From Acidobacteriota bacterium (GTDB taxonomy: Bacteria; Acidobacteriota; Vicinamibacteria; Fen-336), in contig WYBL01000134.1 in assembly GCA_011526565.1 (NCBI GenBank), positions 1-42,852 on the forward strand: a DNA stretch of 42,852 bases, in the 5' to 3' direction. The notes beneath the pieces were generated by a model. That model ran no database searches. It saw nothing but the letters and a program-made list of their open reading frames with translations, and was not told where the DNA came from. This document shows, piece after piece, positions 1 to 5,666 of this stretch (positions within the stretch are counted from its first letter, which is position 1; each line of letters opens with the position of its first letter). Position numbers and translations under genes: made by a program.

Positions 1-3
1 CGC

Positions 4-132
4 AATGAACCAGACGAATCGAGGGGTTACCGTCTCAAGGAGCGGCCGGCCAGTGGAGAGCCCGTGCTAGCTGAGGTGGGCCGGCCGTTCATTCTGAGTC
101 TCGATGTCGCTGGTTATCGCGGTGTTCTCCGG
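4..132 (+). repeat. Repeat unit A of a ~130-bp dispersed family with structured core
   Basis: This stretch aligns almost end to end with 655-784. The shared order is AATGAACCAGACGAA, a GGGGTT block, a stem-loop, then CATTCTGAGTCTCG and GCTGGTTATC. The arms at 43-51 (CGGCCGGCC) and 79-87 (GGCCGGCCG) pair perfectly around a loop that shares GAGAGCCC and GCTAGCTGAGGTG with the other copies. Partial copies recur near small toxin-antitoxin genes up to 2909. It lies at the window edge, so it may extend further left. Mobile (MITE-like), recombination-site or RNA roles are all open. Confidence 0.7.
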
Positions 133-654
133 ACCCAAGGAACGGCCGTCATCCAGCGCTCCTGAAGGAGACGGCCCGCGGGCTCTCGTCGTACGTTCCA
201 GGGCATCTCGCGGGGTAGCAGCGAAACGGCGCCCAGTCTTTGGGGCGTGGTCGCGTCCGCTGCAGTCACCTGGGTCGGTCCTGCATCAGGGTCTGGCCTG
301 CGCTTCGTTGTCAGGCATGCAGCCCTGCGGCGCAAGCGCTTCCTTGTCCTGGGCGCCGCGGGTTGCGTCGTCCTACGTGGTCGTCCTTCCTGCGCTGATG
401 TCTGGTTGTCTCCATTCATGGCGGGCCTGCGCCATCGCAGCAGAGTTCCATCCGGGGTGGTCGGGCGTGTCGGGCCAACGGGGTCCGAAGAACACTTCCG
501 GCCACTCAGCCCGGCTCGGGTTTCAGTTCCTCCTGTCTTCCTGCCAAGGGTCTGGGTAGCATCCGGGTCTGTCCTGGGCTGTTGTGGGCAGGCTTGTGTT
601 TCGGTCCTTCGCTGTCGGCAGCTCGCCGGGCGGGCGAGGGCCGGCGAACAATGA
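133..654. other. No gene recognised between repeat units A and B
   Basis: Several open frames run through here on both strands, but none resembles a known family, has a convincing ribosome-binding site or shows the codon use of the core genes. A 17-nt stretch (GGGTCTGGCCTGCGCTT, 289-305) recurs exactly at 1408-1424, just before another repeat core, so part of this stretch may be decayed accessory DNA. I see nothing else to support. Confidence 0.4.
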
Positions 655-784
655 AATGAACCAGACGAACCGAGGGGTTCCCGGATTAAAGGACTGGCGC
701 GGCAGTGGAGAGCCCGCGCTAGCTGAGGTGGGCGCGCCATTCATTCTGAGTCTCGGTATCGCTGGTTATCCCGGTGTTACCCGG
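655..784 (+). repeat. Repeat unit B, near-full copy with a different but still paired stem
   Basis: This is the best full-length partner of unit A. Its stem arms TGGCGCG (695-701) and CGCGCCA (733-739) pair perfectly although both differ from unit A, while the loop is almost identical (AGTGGAGAGCCC, GCTAGCTGAGGTG). A second small inverted repeat, GAACC and GGTTC, brackets the left part. Stem sequence changing while pairing is kept indicates that secondary structure is selected or required. Confidence 0.7.
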
Positions 785-855
785 TCGTGCCGCCGTCCGG
801 GGCTTGGCTCCAATGCCTGGACCAGCGTGGCCCGCTGGTCCCCGGCCTGCCTGGT

Positions 856-898
856 CATCTTGAGTCTCGATGTCGCCGGTTGTTTCAGTGTTATGCGG
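856..898 (+). repeat. Partial copy C (right tail only) of the dispersed repeat
   Basis: The segment keeps the right-hand part of the unit: CATCTTGAGTCTCGATGTCG, then a GGTTGTTTCAGTGTTATGCGG tail that aligns with the GGTTATC...GGTGTT tail of units A and B. No stem-loop core precedes it. It lies 80 bp upstream of the RelB-like antitoxin gene at 979. Confidence 0.5.
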
Positions 899-934
899 CC
901 TCGCGCTGCGCACTGGGGTCCCGAGGGGCAACGC

Positions 935-984
935 AGGGGCGTAGGCTTCATCCACGAGTAGGGGCGTAGGCTTCATCCATGAGT
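935..984 (+). repeat. 25-bp tandem duplication over an antitoxin start codon
   Basis: AGGGGCGTAGGCTTCATCC plus CACGAGT (935-959) is followed directly by the same 25 bp with one change, C to T, at 960-984. That change makes the ATG start codon (979) of the next gene in the second copy. The duplicated block also contains an AGGGG sequence, though its distance from the ATG (about 15 nt) is long for a ribosome-binding site. Confidence 0.85.
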
Positions 985-1179
985 GAAGTCAAGGACCACG
1001 TGATTCGACTGATCCGCGATCTCCCGGAGGATTGTTCCCTCAAGGACATCCTTCAGGAAGTCGCGACGGTCGCCCTGGTGGAACGCGGCCTGGCCGACAG
1101 CGAGGCAGGGCGTTTCATCTCCCACGAGGCGATGGGAAGGGAGATCGAGTCGTGGCGGAAGCAGTCTGGGTCGCGTTGA
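979..1179 (+). CDS. RelB/addiction-module-like antitoxin, 66 aa
   Basis: The 66-residue acidic protein has the layout of small antitoxins that pair with RelE/ParE toxins: MSEVKDHVIRLIRDLPEDCS, a helical middle (EVATVALVERGL) and the C-terminal signature LADSEAGRFISHEAM, which resembles the common 'adieaGrvishEev' segment through which such antitoxins bind the toxin. The start ATG lies in the second copy of a 25-bp duplication. No toxin gene follows: the next 330 bp hold only repeat-derived sequence. A shortened, decayed relative occurs at 3319. By family, it would neutralise a RelE/ParE-type RNase or gyrase poison and repress its own promoter; here it is an orphan. Family assignment is from motif resemblance only. 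Confidence 0.6.
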   Translation: MSEVKDHVIRLIRDLPEDCSLKDILQEVATVALVERGLADSEAGRFISHEAMGREIESWRKQSGSR

Positions 1180-1407
1180 CCGGGGTTCACCCTACCGAGT
1201 CAGGGCCAGCAAGTGCCTTGTCCCCTGGCAGGCCGCGGCGGCGGGGCATCGATGCGTTCCCCGGGAGGCTCTGCTCTTGCAGGCCGATCGTAGCGCCGGG
1301 CGCCAGAATCAGTCTGAATGCGATGCCCAATGGGCGCACGCGCGTCAACCTTGTCGGTTGGCTGACGAGTCGCCTCACCGAGGACGGAGGCAGCGCGAGA
1401 CTCCCTG

Positions 1408-1454
1408 GGGTCTGGCCTGCGCTTTTGGGAGAGCCGGCGCTGGCTGAGGTGGGG
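1408..1454 (+). repeat. Diverged repeat core X in a gene-free 333-bp stretch
   Basis: Between the antitoxin stop (1179) and the next start (1513) I see no gene. The stretch holds a degenerate repeat core, GGGAGAGCCGGCGCTGGCTGAGGTGGG (1427-1453), matching the loop of units A and B. Just before it is the 17-nt sequence also present at 289. The flanking stem is not well conserved here. Confidence 0.5.
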
Positions 1455-1512
1455 CAGTGTTTGGGCGGACCCCGGGCTGTGAGCCGGAACGAATTCTGCG
1501 GGAGAATGGGCT

Positions 1513-1707
1513 GTGAAGCTCTCGATCGAGATCCCGGAGGAGAATGCGGCTCAGCTGCGCACGGTGGCGGACCGCCTCGGCGTGGTCCTGGAGCAGCTCG
1601 CCCGGGCAGCTCTCGTCGACCTTGCGGCGCAGCACGCAGCCGATTTCGAGAACGCTGCCAGTCGCGTCCTCAGCAAGGACAAGGAGCTCTACCGCCGCCT
1701 GGCGTAG
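1513..1707 (+). CDS. Antitoxin of a Doc-type (death-on-curing) pair, 64 aa
   Basis: Starting at GTG, the protein opens with a beta-strand segment (MKLSIEIPEENAAQL) and ends with the motif FENAASRVLSKDKELYRRLA. That ending is typical of the small DNA-binding antitoxins encoded directly before Fic/Doc-family toxins. The following bases fit that pairing: a recognisable but truncated Doc N-terminus begins right after the stop codon, in the same frame. A GGAG motif (1534) lies inside the gene; the bases before GTG (GCGGGAGAATGGGCT) contain GGGAG about 9 nt upstream. The expected role is to bind and inhibit Doc and to autoregulate the pair. With the toxin broken, this antitoxin probably has no partner here. 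Confidence 0.6.
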   Translation: MKLSIEIPEENAAQLRTVADRLGVVLEQLARAALVDLAAQHAADFENAASRVLSKDKELYRRLA

Positions 1708-1764
1708 ATCCGCTGCCTCATCCTTGCCGAGGTCCTGGAGGTTCACCGGTCCCGGATTGGAGGA
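1708..1764 (+). pseudogene. doc: Doc toxin remnant (first ~18 codons only)
   Basis: Reading on in frame from the antitoxin stop gives IRCLILAEVLEVHRSRIGG, which matches the start of Doc/Fic death-on-curing toxins (usual form RYLTLAEVLELHRRII). The normal ATG is ATC here. After about 18 codons the sequence runs into repeat unit D (from about 1751), and no Fic HPFxxGN motif occurs afterwards. The toxin gene has therefore lost its start codon and its entire catalytic part. The remnant is short, but its position directly after a Doc-partner antitoxin makes the match convincing. Confidence 0.6.
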
Positions 1765-1829
1765 GCGGCAGCCCGCCGGAGAGCCCGCGCATGGCTGAGG
1801 TGATGCCGCCGGTCATCCTGGGTCTCGGT
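1751..1829 (+). repeat. Repeat unit D, inserted at the doc breakpoint
   Basis: CCCGGATT (1751-1758), a core with GGAGAGCCCGCGC and TGGCTGAGGTGA, and the tail GGTCATCCTGGGTCTCGG match units A-C. The stem arms are GCGGCA (1765-1770) and TGCCGC (1804-1809): a third stem sequence that still pairs. The unit starts where the Doc reading frame loses homology. From 1830 to 2101 I see no clear gene. Confidence 0.6.
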
Positions 1830-2101
1830 GCAAGACTCTGGCCAGACTGCGGTACGGGGTCGTAGCGCCCGATGCCGTGAAGGACGTGCGCCGGCTGTCC
1901 AGCGCAGGCTGTAGTCGCCTTGCACCCGGCCATGAGCCCGCGAAATGAGCAAGAGCCGGATCTTGCGCCGCCGTGGCCTCGAGCAGCCGAAGTCTCGGCT
2001 CCGGGGAGATGACGTGAGGGTGTTCAATGACAACAAGGAAGGCGAAGGCCATGTCCTCGGGGTCGTCGCGAAGGGGGACGCGCAGGACCGGCTCGGTCGC
2101 G

Positions 2102-2323
2102 ATGGCACCGCGGACTCGCAGGGTGGTCTTGGAGGAAATGAAGGACCACTTCTCCCGTTACCTGAAGCGGGCGGCCTCGGAGGAGATCCTGATCACCCGG
2201 CGCGGGCGTCCCGCTGGTCTTCTCATCGGGTTCGAGTCGGAGGAAGACTGGTTCGAGTGCCGTCTCGAACGCCATCCCGAGTTCCTGGAGCGGATCGCCC
2301 GCGCACGGAAGCAGATCGCCGAG
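2102..2323 (+). pseudogene. Phd-family antitoxin with its C-terminus replaced by repeat sequence
   Basis: The frame from ATG 2102 encodes a clear Phd/YefM-type antitoxin: VVLEEMKDHFSRYLKRA, then ILITRRGRPAGLLIGF, then SEEDWFECRLERHPEF and ERIARARKQIAEG. Members normally end within about 10 residues of that point with their own stop. Here the frame continues without a stop through repeat unit E (about 25 residues of repeat translation) and into the downstream AbrB gene in the same frame, giving a possible Phd-AbrB fusion of about 183 residues ending at 2653. No Phd-partner toxin (Doc or RelE/YoeB) follows. The DNA-binding part is intact, so it may still act as a regulator. Confidence 0.65.
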
Positions 2324-2380
2324 GGTTTACCGACTCGAGGAGTGGCGCGCCAGAGCGGAGGCCCGTGCTGGCTGAGGAGG
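2324..2380 (+). repeat. Repeat unit E bridging Phd and AbrB antitoxins
   Basis: GGTTTACCGACTCGAGGAG, TGGCGCGCC and the core GGAGGCCCGTGCTGGCTGAGG match the left part and core of unit A (GGTTACCGTCTCAAGGAGCGG...). The right arm of the stem is not clearly kept. The unit starts at the last Phd-like codon and ends 13 bp before the AbrB start, so it marks the exact junction between two antitoxin genes. Confidence 0.6.
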
Positions 2381-2393
2381 GTACGCTGTGCCA

Positions 2394-2653
2394 TGGCGAT
2401 AGCCCGGTCGAAGGTCACCTCCCGGGGGCAGATCTCCGTCCCCCTCGAAGTCCGGCGGCGGCTCGGGATCGGCCCGGGCTCGGTCCTGGCGTGGGACGAA
2501 CAGGGGGATGCCGTGGTCGTTCGGCGGGCAGGCACGGTCACGTCCGCCGAGATCCACGCAGTGCTCTTCCCGAAGCCGCCGAAGAGCGGGGGCCGCTCGG
2601 ATCCGAAGGAGGGAATCCGGAAGAGGATGCGGGCGCGGTATGAGCTCGCTTGA
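2394..2653 (+). CDS. AbrB/VapB-type antitoxin
   Basis: The 86-residue product starts at ATG 2394 and carries the swapped-hairpin AbrB DNA-binding domain (SKVTSRGQISVPLEVRRRLG, GPGSVLAWDEQGDAVVVRRA). A C-terminal toxin-binding part follows (AEIHAVLFP ... KEGIRKRMRARYE), as in VapB antitoxins of VapBC pairs. GAGGAGGG lies about 11 nt upstream, within the end of repeat E. Its stop overlaps the start of a VapC stub at 2640 (ATGA-type coupling), the usual vapBC arrangement. The gene can also be read as the second half of an in-frame fusion with the Phd gene. Its own domain looks intact. Confidence 0.75.
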
Positions 2654-2681
2654 CACGAACGTCCTCGTCTTCGCGCGCGAC
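2640..2681 (+). pseudogene. vapC: VapC (PIN-domain) toxin stub
   Basis: ATG 2640 overlaps the end of the AbrB gene and encodes MSSLDTNVLVFARD, the first beta-strand of a PIN domain with its first metal-binding Asp (LDTNVLV). Homology stops after about 14 codons; the frame then gives Arg/Trp-rich sequence. Other short frames (from 2690 and 2769) cover 2682-2860 but show no PIN motifs. The toxin is therefore deleted or scrambled just after its first catalytic Asp, the same fate as the Doc toxin at 1708. Confidence 0.65.
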
Positions 2682-2860
2682 CCGAGGCCATGGCGGAGGC
2701 GATGGAACTCCTCCAGGGCGCAGTCCGGGTGGATGTCAACGACTGCTCCACTCTCGCCATCGCGTGGAATGAAAGCCATCTTCCAGTCGGACGTTCGGCC
2801 GGAAGCTCGCCATAGCTCGAAGGGGCGACCCGGATGGGAGCCCGACACAAGGAGATTGGC

Positions 2861-2909
2861 CAGGCGGACCGAGGGGTCCCGGAATGAATGAGCGGCGGCC
2901 CGGCGGGCC
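2861..2909 (+). repeat. Repeat fragment F directly before the HigA-like gene
   Basis: CAGGCGGACCGAGGGGTCCCGGA (2861-2883) matches the left block of unit B (CAGACGAACCGAGGGGTTCCCGGA), followed by GAGCGGCGGCCCGGCGGGCC, a possible short hairpin. The fragment ends at the ATG of the next gene, so it supplies the 5' region of that antitoxin. Confidence 0.5.
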
Positions 2910-3197
2910 ATGAAGAAGGCCGCTCTCGATCGGCTGTTCTCCAGCGTCCGCGAGGCGGGCCGCATCCATCGGGGTGAGGTCGAGCCGTCCAAAGCCCGCG
3001 CCTTCTCGCCGGAGGCCGTGAAGTCCATCCGGAAGGGCTTCGGGAAGTCCCAGCCGGAGTTCGCACGCATGATCGGCGTGTCAGTCGCCACGGTCCGAAG
3101 CTGGGAGCAAGGGCGCCGGGTTCCGGAAGGCCCGGCGCTTGCTCTGCTACGTGTGGCTGCCAAGGAGCCGAAGGCGGTCGAGCGGGCTCTCCGATGA
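2910..3197 (+). CDS. HigA/NadS-type XRE antitoxin, 95 aa
   Basis: The protein has the N-terminal segment of NadS-like HigA proteins (FSSVREAGRIHRGEVEPSKA) and a helix-turn-helix: SIRKGFGKSQPEFARMIGVS, VATVRSWEQGRRVPEGPA, ALLRVAAKEPKAVERAL (about residues 38-94). Full length for the family is about 95-105 residues. In this family the RelE/HigB toxin gene normally lies just upstream. Here that place is taken by repeat fragment F and short unrecognised frames, so the partner seems lost. The expected role is DNA binding at its own promoter and neutralisation of HigB. The coding sequence itself looks intact. Confidence 0.8.
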   Translation: MKKAALDRLFSSVREAGRIHRGEVEPSKARAFSPEAVKSIRKGFGKSQPEFARMIGVSVATVRSWEQGRRVPEGPALALLRVAAKEPKAVERALR

Positions 3198-3318
3198 CCA
3201 TGACAGGCGTGACTCTGGCTGCCCTGAGCCCTGGAGAAGCTCCAGTTGCTCGAAGAGCTGCTCGGGGTGCCGCTGGCGGGGTAGGCTGGTGGGGCGCGTG
3301 AGCCATGGCGGAGGATGC

Positions 3319-3519
3319 ATGGGTGAAGCCAAGGACACCGTCGAGGAGGTCGCGACGGCGGTCATGGTGGACCGGGGGCGCGCTGACCGGCGAGCCGGGC
3401 TCCTTCCGCTGTCGACGAAGGTGTCGTACACGCTCGAGTTGCTGCTCAGCCGGGTGAGCGCGCGGAACCTGCACCGCGAGGTGCAGACAGGGGCCCCGCA
3501 AGGCCGCGAAGCCCTGTAG
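3319..3519 (+). pseudogene. Internally deleted relative of the 979 antitoxin
   Basis: From ATG 3319 the frame reads MGEAKD, then TVEEVATAVMVDRGRADRRAG. This aligns with the antitoxin at 979 (MSEVKD ... EVATVALVERGLADSEAG) if about 20 residues between the two blocks are deleted. After the AG block the similarity stops and the frame continues without resemblance to 3519. The preceding bases (3205-3285) also encode LEKLQLLEELLGVPLAG in one frame, an addiction-module-like fragment. I interpret this as a decayed paralogue; it could still be expressed but is unlikely to work. Confidence 0.5.
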
Positions 3520-3687
3520 GTGCGCCAGGAGGGCAGGGGCAGGGGACGGTCCGGCCGTGGCAGGCCGCTGCGCGGGCGCGGAGAAGAACGGCGGACGAGC
3601 CCGGCTCGGGAGCGCGACCTGGCACACGCAGACCACGCGGACCACGTCGGCCAGGCCGGCGAGTGGGCTGCAGACGAAGTCCTCCGC

Positions 3688-3903
3688 ATGTACGACAGTG
3701 AAGAAGCGGGCCGGGAGCCGGACCGCCTCGCCGAGGCGGCGCTGGACCGCCAGCACGCCCACTACCTGCGCCGGAAGATCGGGCGGAGCCTGGCCGCCGC
3801 TGCCGCCGGCGAGGTTCAGACCCAGGCGAGCGTGAAGCGGCGCATGTCGACGCCGCGTGCGCCTTCGTCCGCCAGGCTGGCGGGGCCGGGTCGCCGCAGG
3901 TGA
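3688..3903 (+). CDS. ParD-like antitoxin, possibly degenerate
   Basis: The 71-residue product reads MYDSEEAGREPDRLAEAAL, then HYLRRKIGRSLAAAAAGEVQ and ASVKRRMS. The middle resembles the C-terminal half of ParD/RHH antitoxins ('lraaiaeGladieaGrvvsleev'), but the ribbon-helix-helix N-terminus is missing and the last 20 residues are Arg/Pro-rich and unlike the family. No ParE toxin follows. From 3520 to 3687 I see nothing recognisable. It may be an antitoxin remnant or a chance open frame. Confidence 0.35.
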   Translation: MYDSEEAGREPDRLAEAALDRQHAHYLRRKIGRSLAAAAAGEVQTQASVKRRMSTPRAPSSARLAGPGRRR

Positions 3904-3936
3904 AGTGCAGTCGGAGAGCCGAATGAGACCGCTCCC

Positions 3937-4308
3937 GTGAAGAAGCACTACGACTTCTCGAAGGCGCGTGCGAACCCTTACCTGCGGCGACTGAAGCGCG
4001 CGGGGACGAGGCGCCCGGAAGCGCCGGCGGTTCCCGTGCGGTACGTCGCGCTCTCCGCGGTCAGGGCTCACCTGAGCCGCTGGCTGGTGCGCGCGGCGTC
4101 AGAGCGAGTCGTCATCACCCGGCGTGGCCGGCCGGCCGGGATGCTGATCGGCTTCGGCACCGACGAAGAGGGGCTGCAGCGGGGTGAAGCGGACCCAAGG
4201 AAGGCGTCAGCGCGCGAGAGCGGCCTCCGGCCTGAGTACGACTTCCGTCGAAAGGAGGGCGCGGTGCGCGGGAAGTACGCCCGCAAGCTCCGGCCCCGTC
4301 CGAAGTAG
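3937..4308 (+). CDS. Mosaic antitoxin: BrnA-like, Phd and DEYDF/VRGKY-type segments in one frame
   Basis: The 123-residue frame seems assembled from three antitoxin families. Residues 1-20 (MKKHYDFSKARANPYLRRLK) match the start of BrnA/CopG-type antitoxins. Residues 35-70 (YVALSAVRAHLSRWLVRA, then VVITRRGRPAGMLIGF) are a Phd domain closely like the one at 2102. Residues 94-120 (LRPEYDF ... GAVRGKYARKL) match the start of the small antitoxin family whose members begin with a DEYDF...VRGKYA motif. None of the three is complete. Either this is a serial gene fusion made by deletions in the array, or a genuine short Phd variant with unusual tails. No toxin follows before the IS element. Confidence 0.6.
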   Translation: MKKHYDFSKARANPYLRRLKRAGTRRPEAPAVPVRYVALSAVRAHLSRWLVRAASERVVITRRGRPAGMLIGFGTDEEGLQRGEADPRKASARESGLRPEYDFRRKEGAVRGKYARKLRPRPK

Positions 4309-4467
4309 CGCTCCCGCCGCACGACTGTCTGGCGAATTGGAAACCCGGCCTCCTCTCCAGTTGGATGCGGCGACAAACGCCCGCGCCCGCGTCAGCCACG
4401 AAATGAAGCGGCCCTGACGGCCGACATTGTTACCGGCTCGACGCGGGGCGGTCCGACCTGGTGGCCG

Positions 4468-5555
4468 CCGGATCAGATGGCGACGAACTCGCGCTGCTGC
4501 CTGGACACGGCCCACGCGATGCGCGCGATCTTGTTGGCGAGCGCGCAGGTGGCGTGGTTGAAGTGGGTGCGCGCGGCCAGGTCGAGGGCCCAGGTGCGGA
4601 GCCGGTCGCACTGTCTCGCTCGGCGAGCGGCGCCGAGCACGGCGCGCGCGCCGTGGATCAGCAGGTGGCGGACGTAGGCATCGCCCCGCTTCGAGATGCG
4701 GCCGAGGCGCCTCCGGTTGCCGGACGAGCGCTCGCGGGGAGTCAGGCCGAGATAGCTGGCGAAGTGGCGCGCGCTGCGGAAGCGGCCCGGATCGCCGACG
4801 AAGGCGAACAGCGCCGTCGAGCACAGCAGGCCGATGCCGGGGATCGTGATCCAGAGCCGGACGCCCGGGGTCTGCGCGGCGATCGCCTCGAGCTGTCGGC
4901 CGGCCTCGGCGATCCGCCGCTCGAGGTCGAGGATCTCGTCGCAGGCGGAAGCGAGCATCGCGCGGACGGGGGCGGCCAGTGCGACGTCGTCGGCGGCGAT
5001 CCAGGAGCGGACCTGGGGGACGACCCGTTCGGCGCCAGGCGGAATGAACAGCCCGTGCTCGCGGAGCAGGCCACGGACGGTGTTGAGCCGGGCGGTGCGG
5101 GCTTCGAGCCAGGTCGAACGCAGGCGGTGCACGACGCCGACGGCCTGCTGGGCGACGGTCTTGACCGGGACCTCCCGGATGTCCTGGTTGCGGAAGGCCT
5201 CGAGCAGCGCCTTGGCGTCGGCCCTGTCGGTCTTGTTGCCGCGCCGGTAGGGCCGGACCAGCCCCGGCGGCAGCAACTTCACCCGGTGCCCGATCTGGGT
5301 CAGCCGGCGCGCCCAGTGGTGGGCGGAGCCGCAGGCCTCCATGACCACCGTCGCTGCCGGCTGCTCCATGAAGAAGCCGACGAGGCGCTCGCGTTTCAGC
5401 CGGTGGCTGGCGTCGACGCTCCCGGCCTGGCGGGACACGGCCACCTCGAAGACGTCCTTGGCGAGGTCGACGGCCAGCAGCGTGTGCTCCACCTGGGTCT
5501 CCTCCCGGTTCGCGGCCACGGATGTGGCGCTCGGGATGCAGAACGCCATCTCCGG
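4468..5555. mobile_element. IS110-family insertion element
   Basis: The transposase gene at 4473-5492 is flanked by an imperfect inverted repeat: CCGGATCAGATGGCG at 4468-4482 and CGCCATCTCCGG at 5544-5555. They match at all 12 positions apart from a 3-bp insertion (ATC) in the left copy. Subterminal inverted repeats are a feature of the IS1111 subgroup. True ends may lie some bases further out. IS110 elements use a structured guide (bridge/seek) RNA encoded in a non-coding end; only short non-coding flanks exist here. The element separates the antitoxin zone from the conserved gene at 5667. Confidence 0.6.
4473..5492 (-). CDS. IS110-family transposase, DEDD recombinase
   Basis: The 339-residue product has the two IS110 domains. 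The N-terminal RuvC-like DEDD domain shows LLAVDLAKDVFEVAVS (first Asp), VVMEACGSAHHWAR (Glu) and NKTDRADAKAL (paired Asp). The C-terminal Transposase_20 domain shows TIPGIGLLCSTALFAFVGD, ASYLGLTPRE, SSGNRRRLGRISKRGD (catalytic Ser context) and LLIHGARAVL. Length is normal and the frame is intact. I chose the GTG at 5492 because GGAGGAG lies 6 nt before it and the upstream ATG (5549) falls inside the putative terminal inverted repeat. The enzyme would catalyse RNA-guided excision and insertion of the element. Confidence 0.92.
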   Translation of the reverse strand: MEHTLLAVDLAKDVFEVAVSRQAGSVDASHRLKRERLVGFFMEQPAATVVMEACGSAHHWARRLTQIGHRVKLLPPGLVRPYRRGNKTDRADAKALLEAFRNQDIREVPVKTVAQQAVGVVHRLRSTWLEARTARLNTVRGLLREHGLFIPPGAERVVPQVRSWIAADDVALAAPVRAMLASACDEILDLERRIAEAGRQLEAIAAQTPGVRLWITIPGIGLLCSTALFAFVGDPGRFRSARHFASYLGLTPRERSSGNRRRLGRISKRGDAYVRHLLIHGARAVLGAARRARQCDRLRTWALDLAARTHFNHATCALANKIARIAWAVSRQQREFVAI

Positions 5556-5666
5556 ACCGCAAGTTCCATCGCCGGATCGGCGACGGCGCGCCGGGGCACG
5601 GCACGCCGGCGACGGGCGCGTCTAGAATCACCCCGGATCGACGGACACGGACGACCGGGAGGCGAC

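Noticed and set aside
104..740. Long open frames on both strands over 104-740 as genes
   Set aside because: They overlap each other and the repeats, have no recognisable family or ribosome-binding site, and result from the GC-rich composition.
4..2909. Integron attC sites as the nature of the repeats
   Set aside because: No paired RYYYAAC/GTTRRRY core sites at cassette-like spacing and no integrase in the window; a short resemblance of the tail at 856-898 to Vibrio repeats (GTGTTATGCG) is too short to trust.
4..2909. CRISPR array
   Set aside because: Units are about 130 bp, diverged and irregularly spaced, with genes between them; no cas genes.
5500..5549. ATG 5549 as the transposase start
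   Set aside because: It lies in the putative terminal inverted repeat; GTG 5492 has a GGAGGAG site and gives the normal N-terminus.
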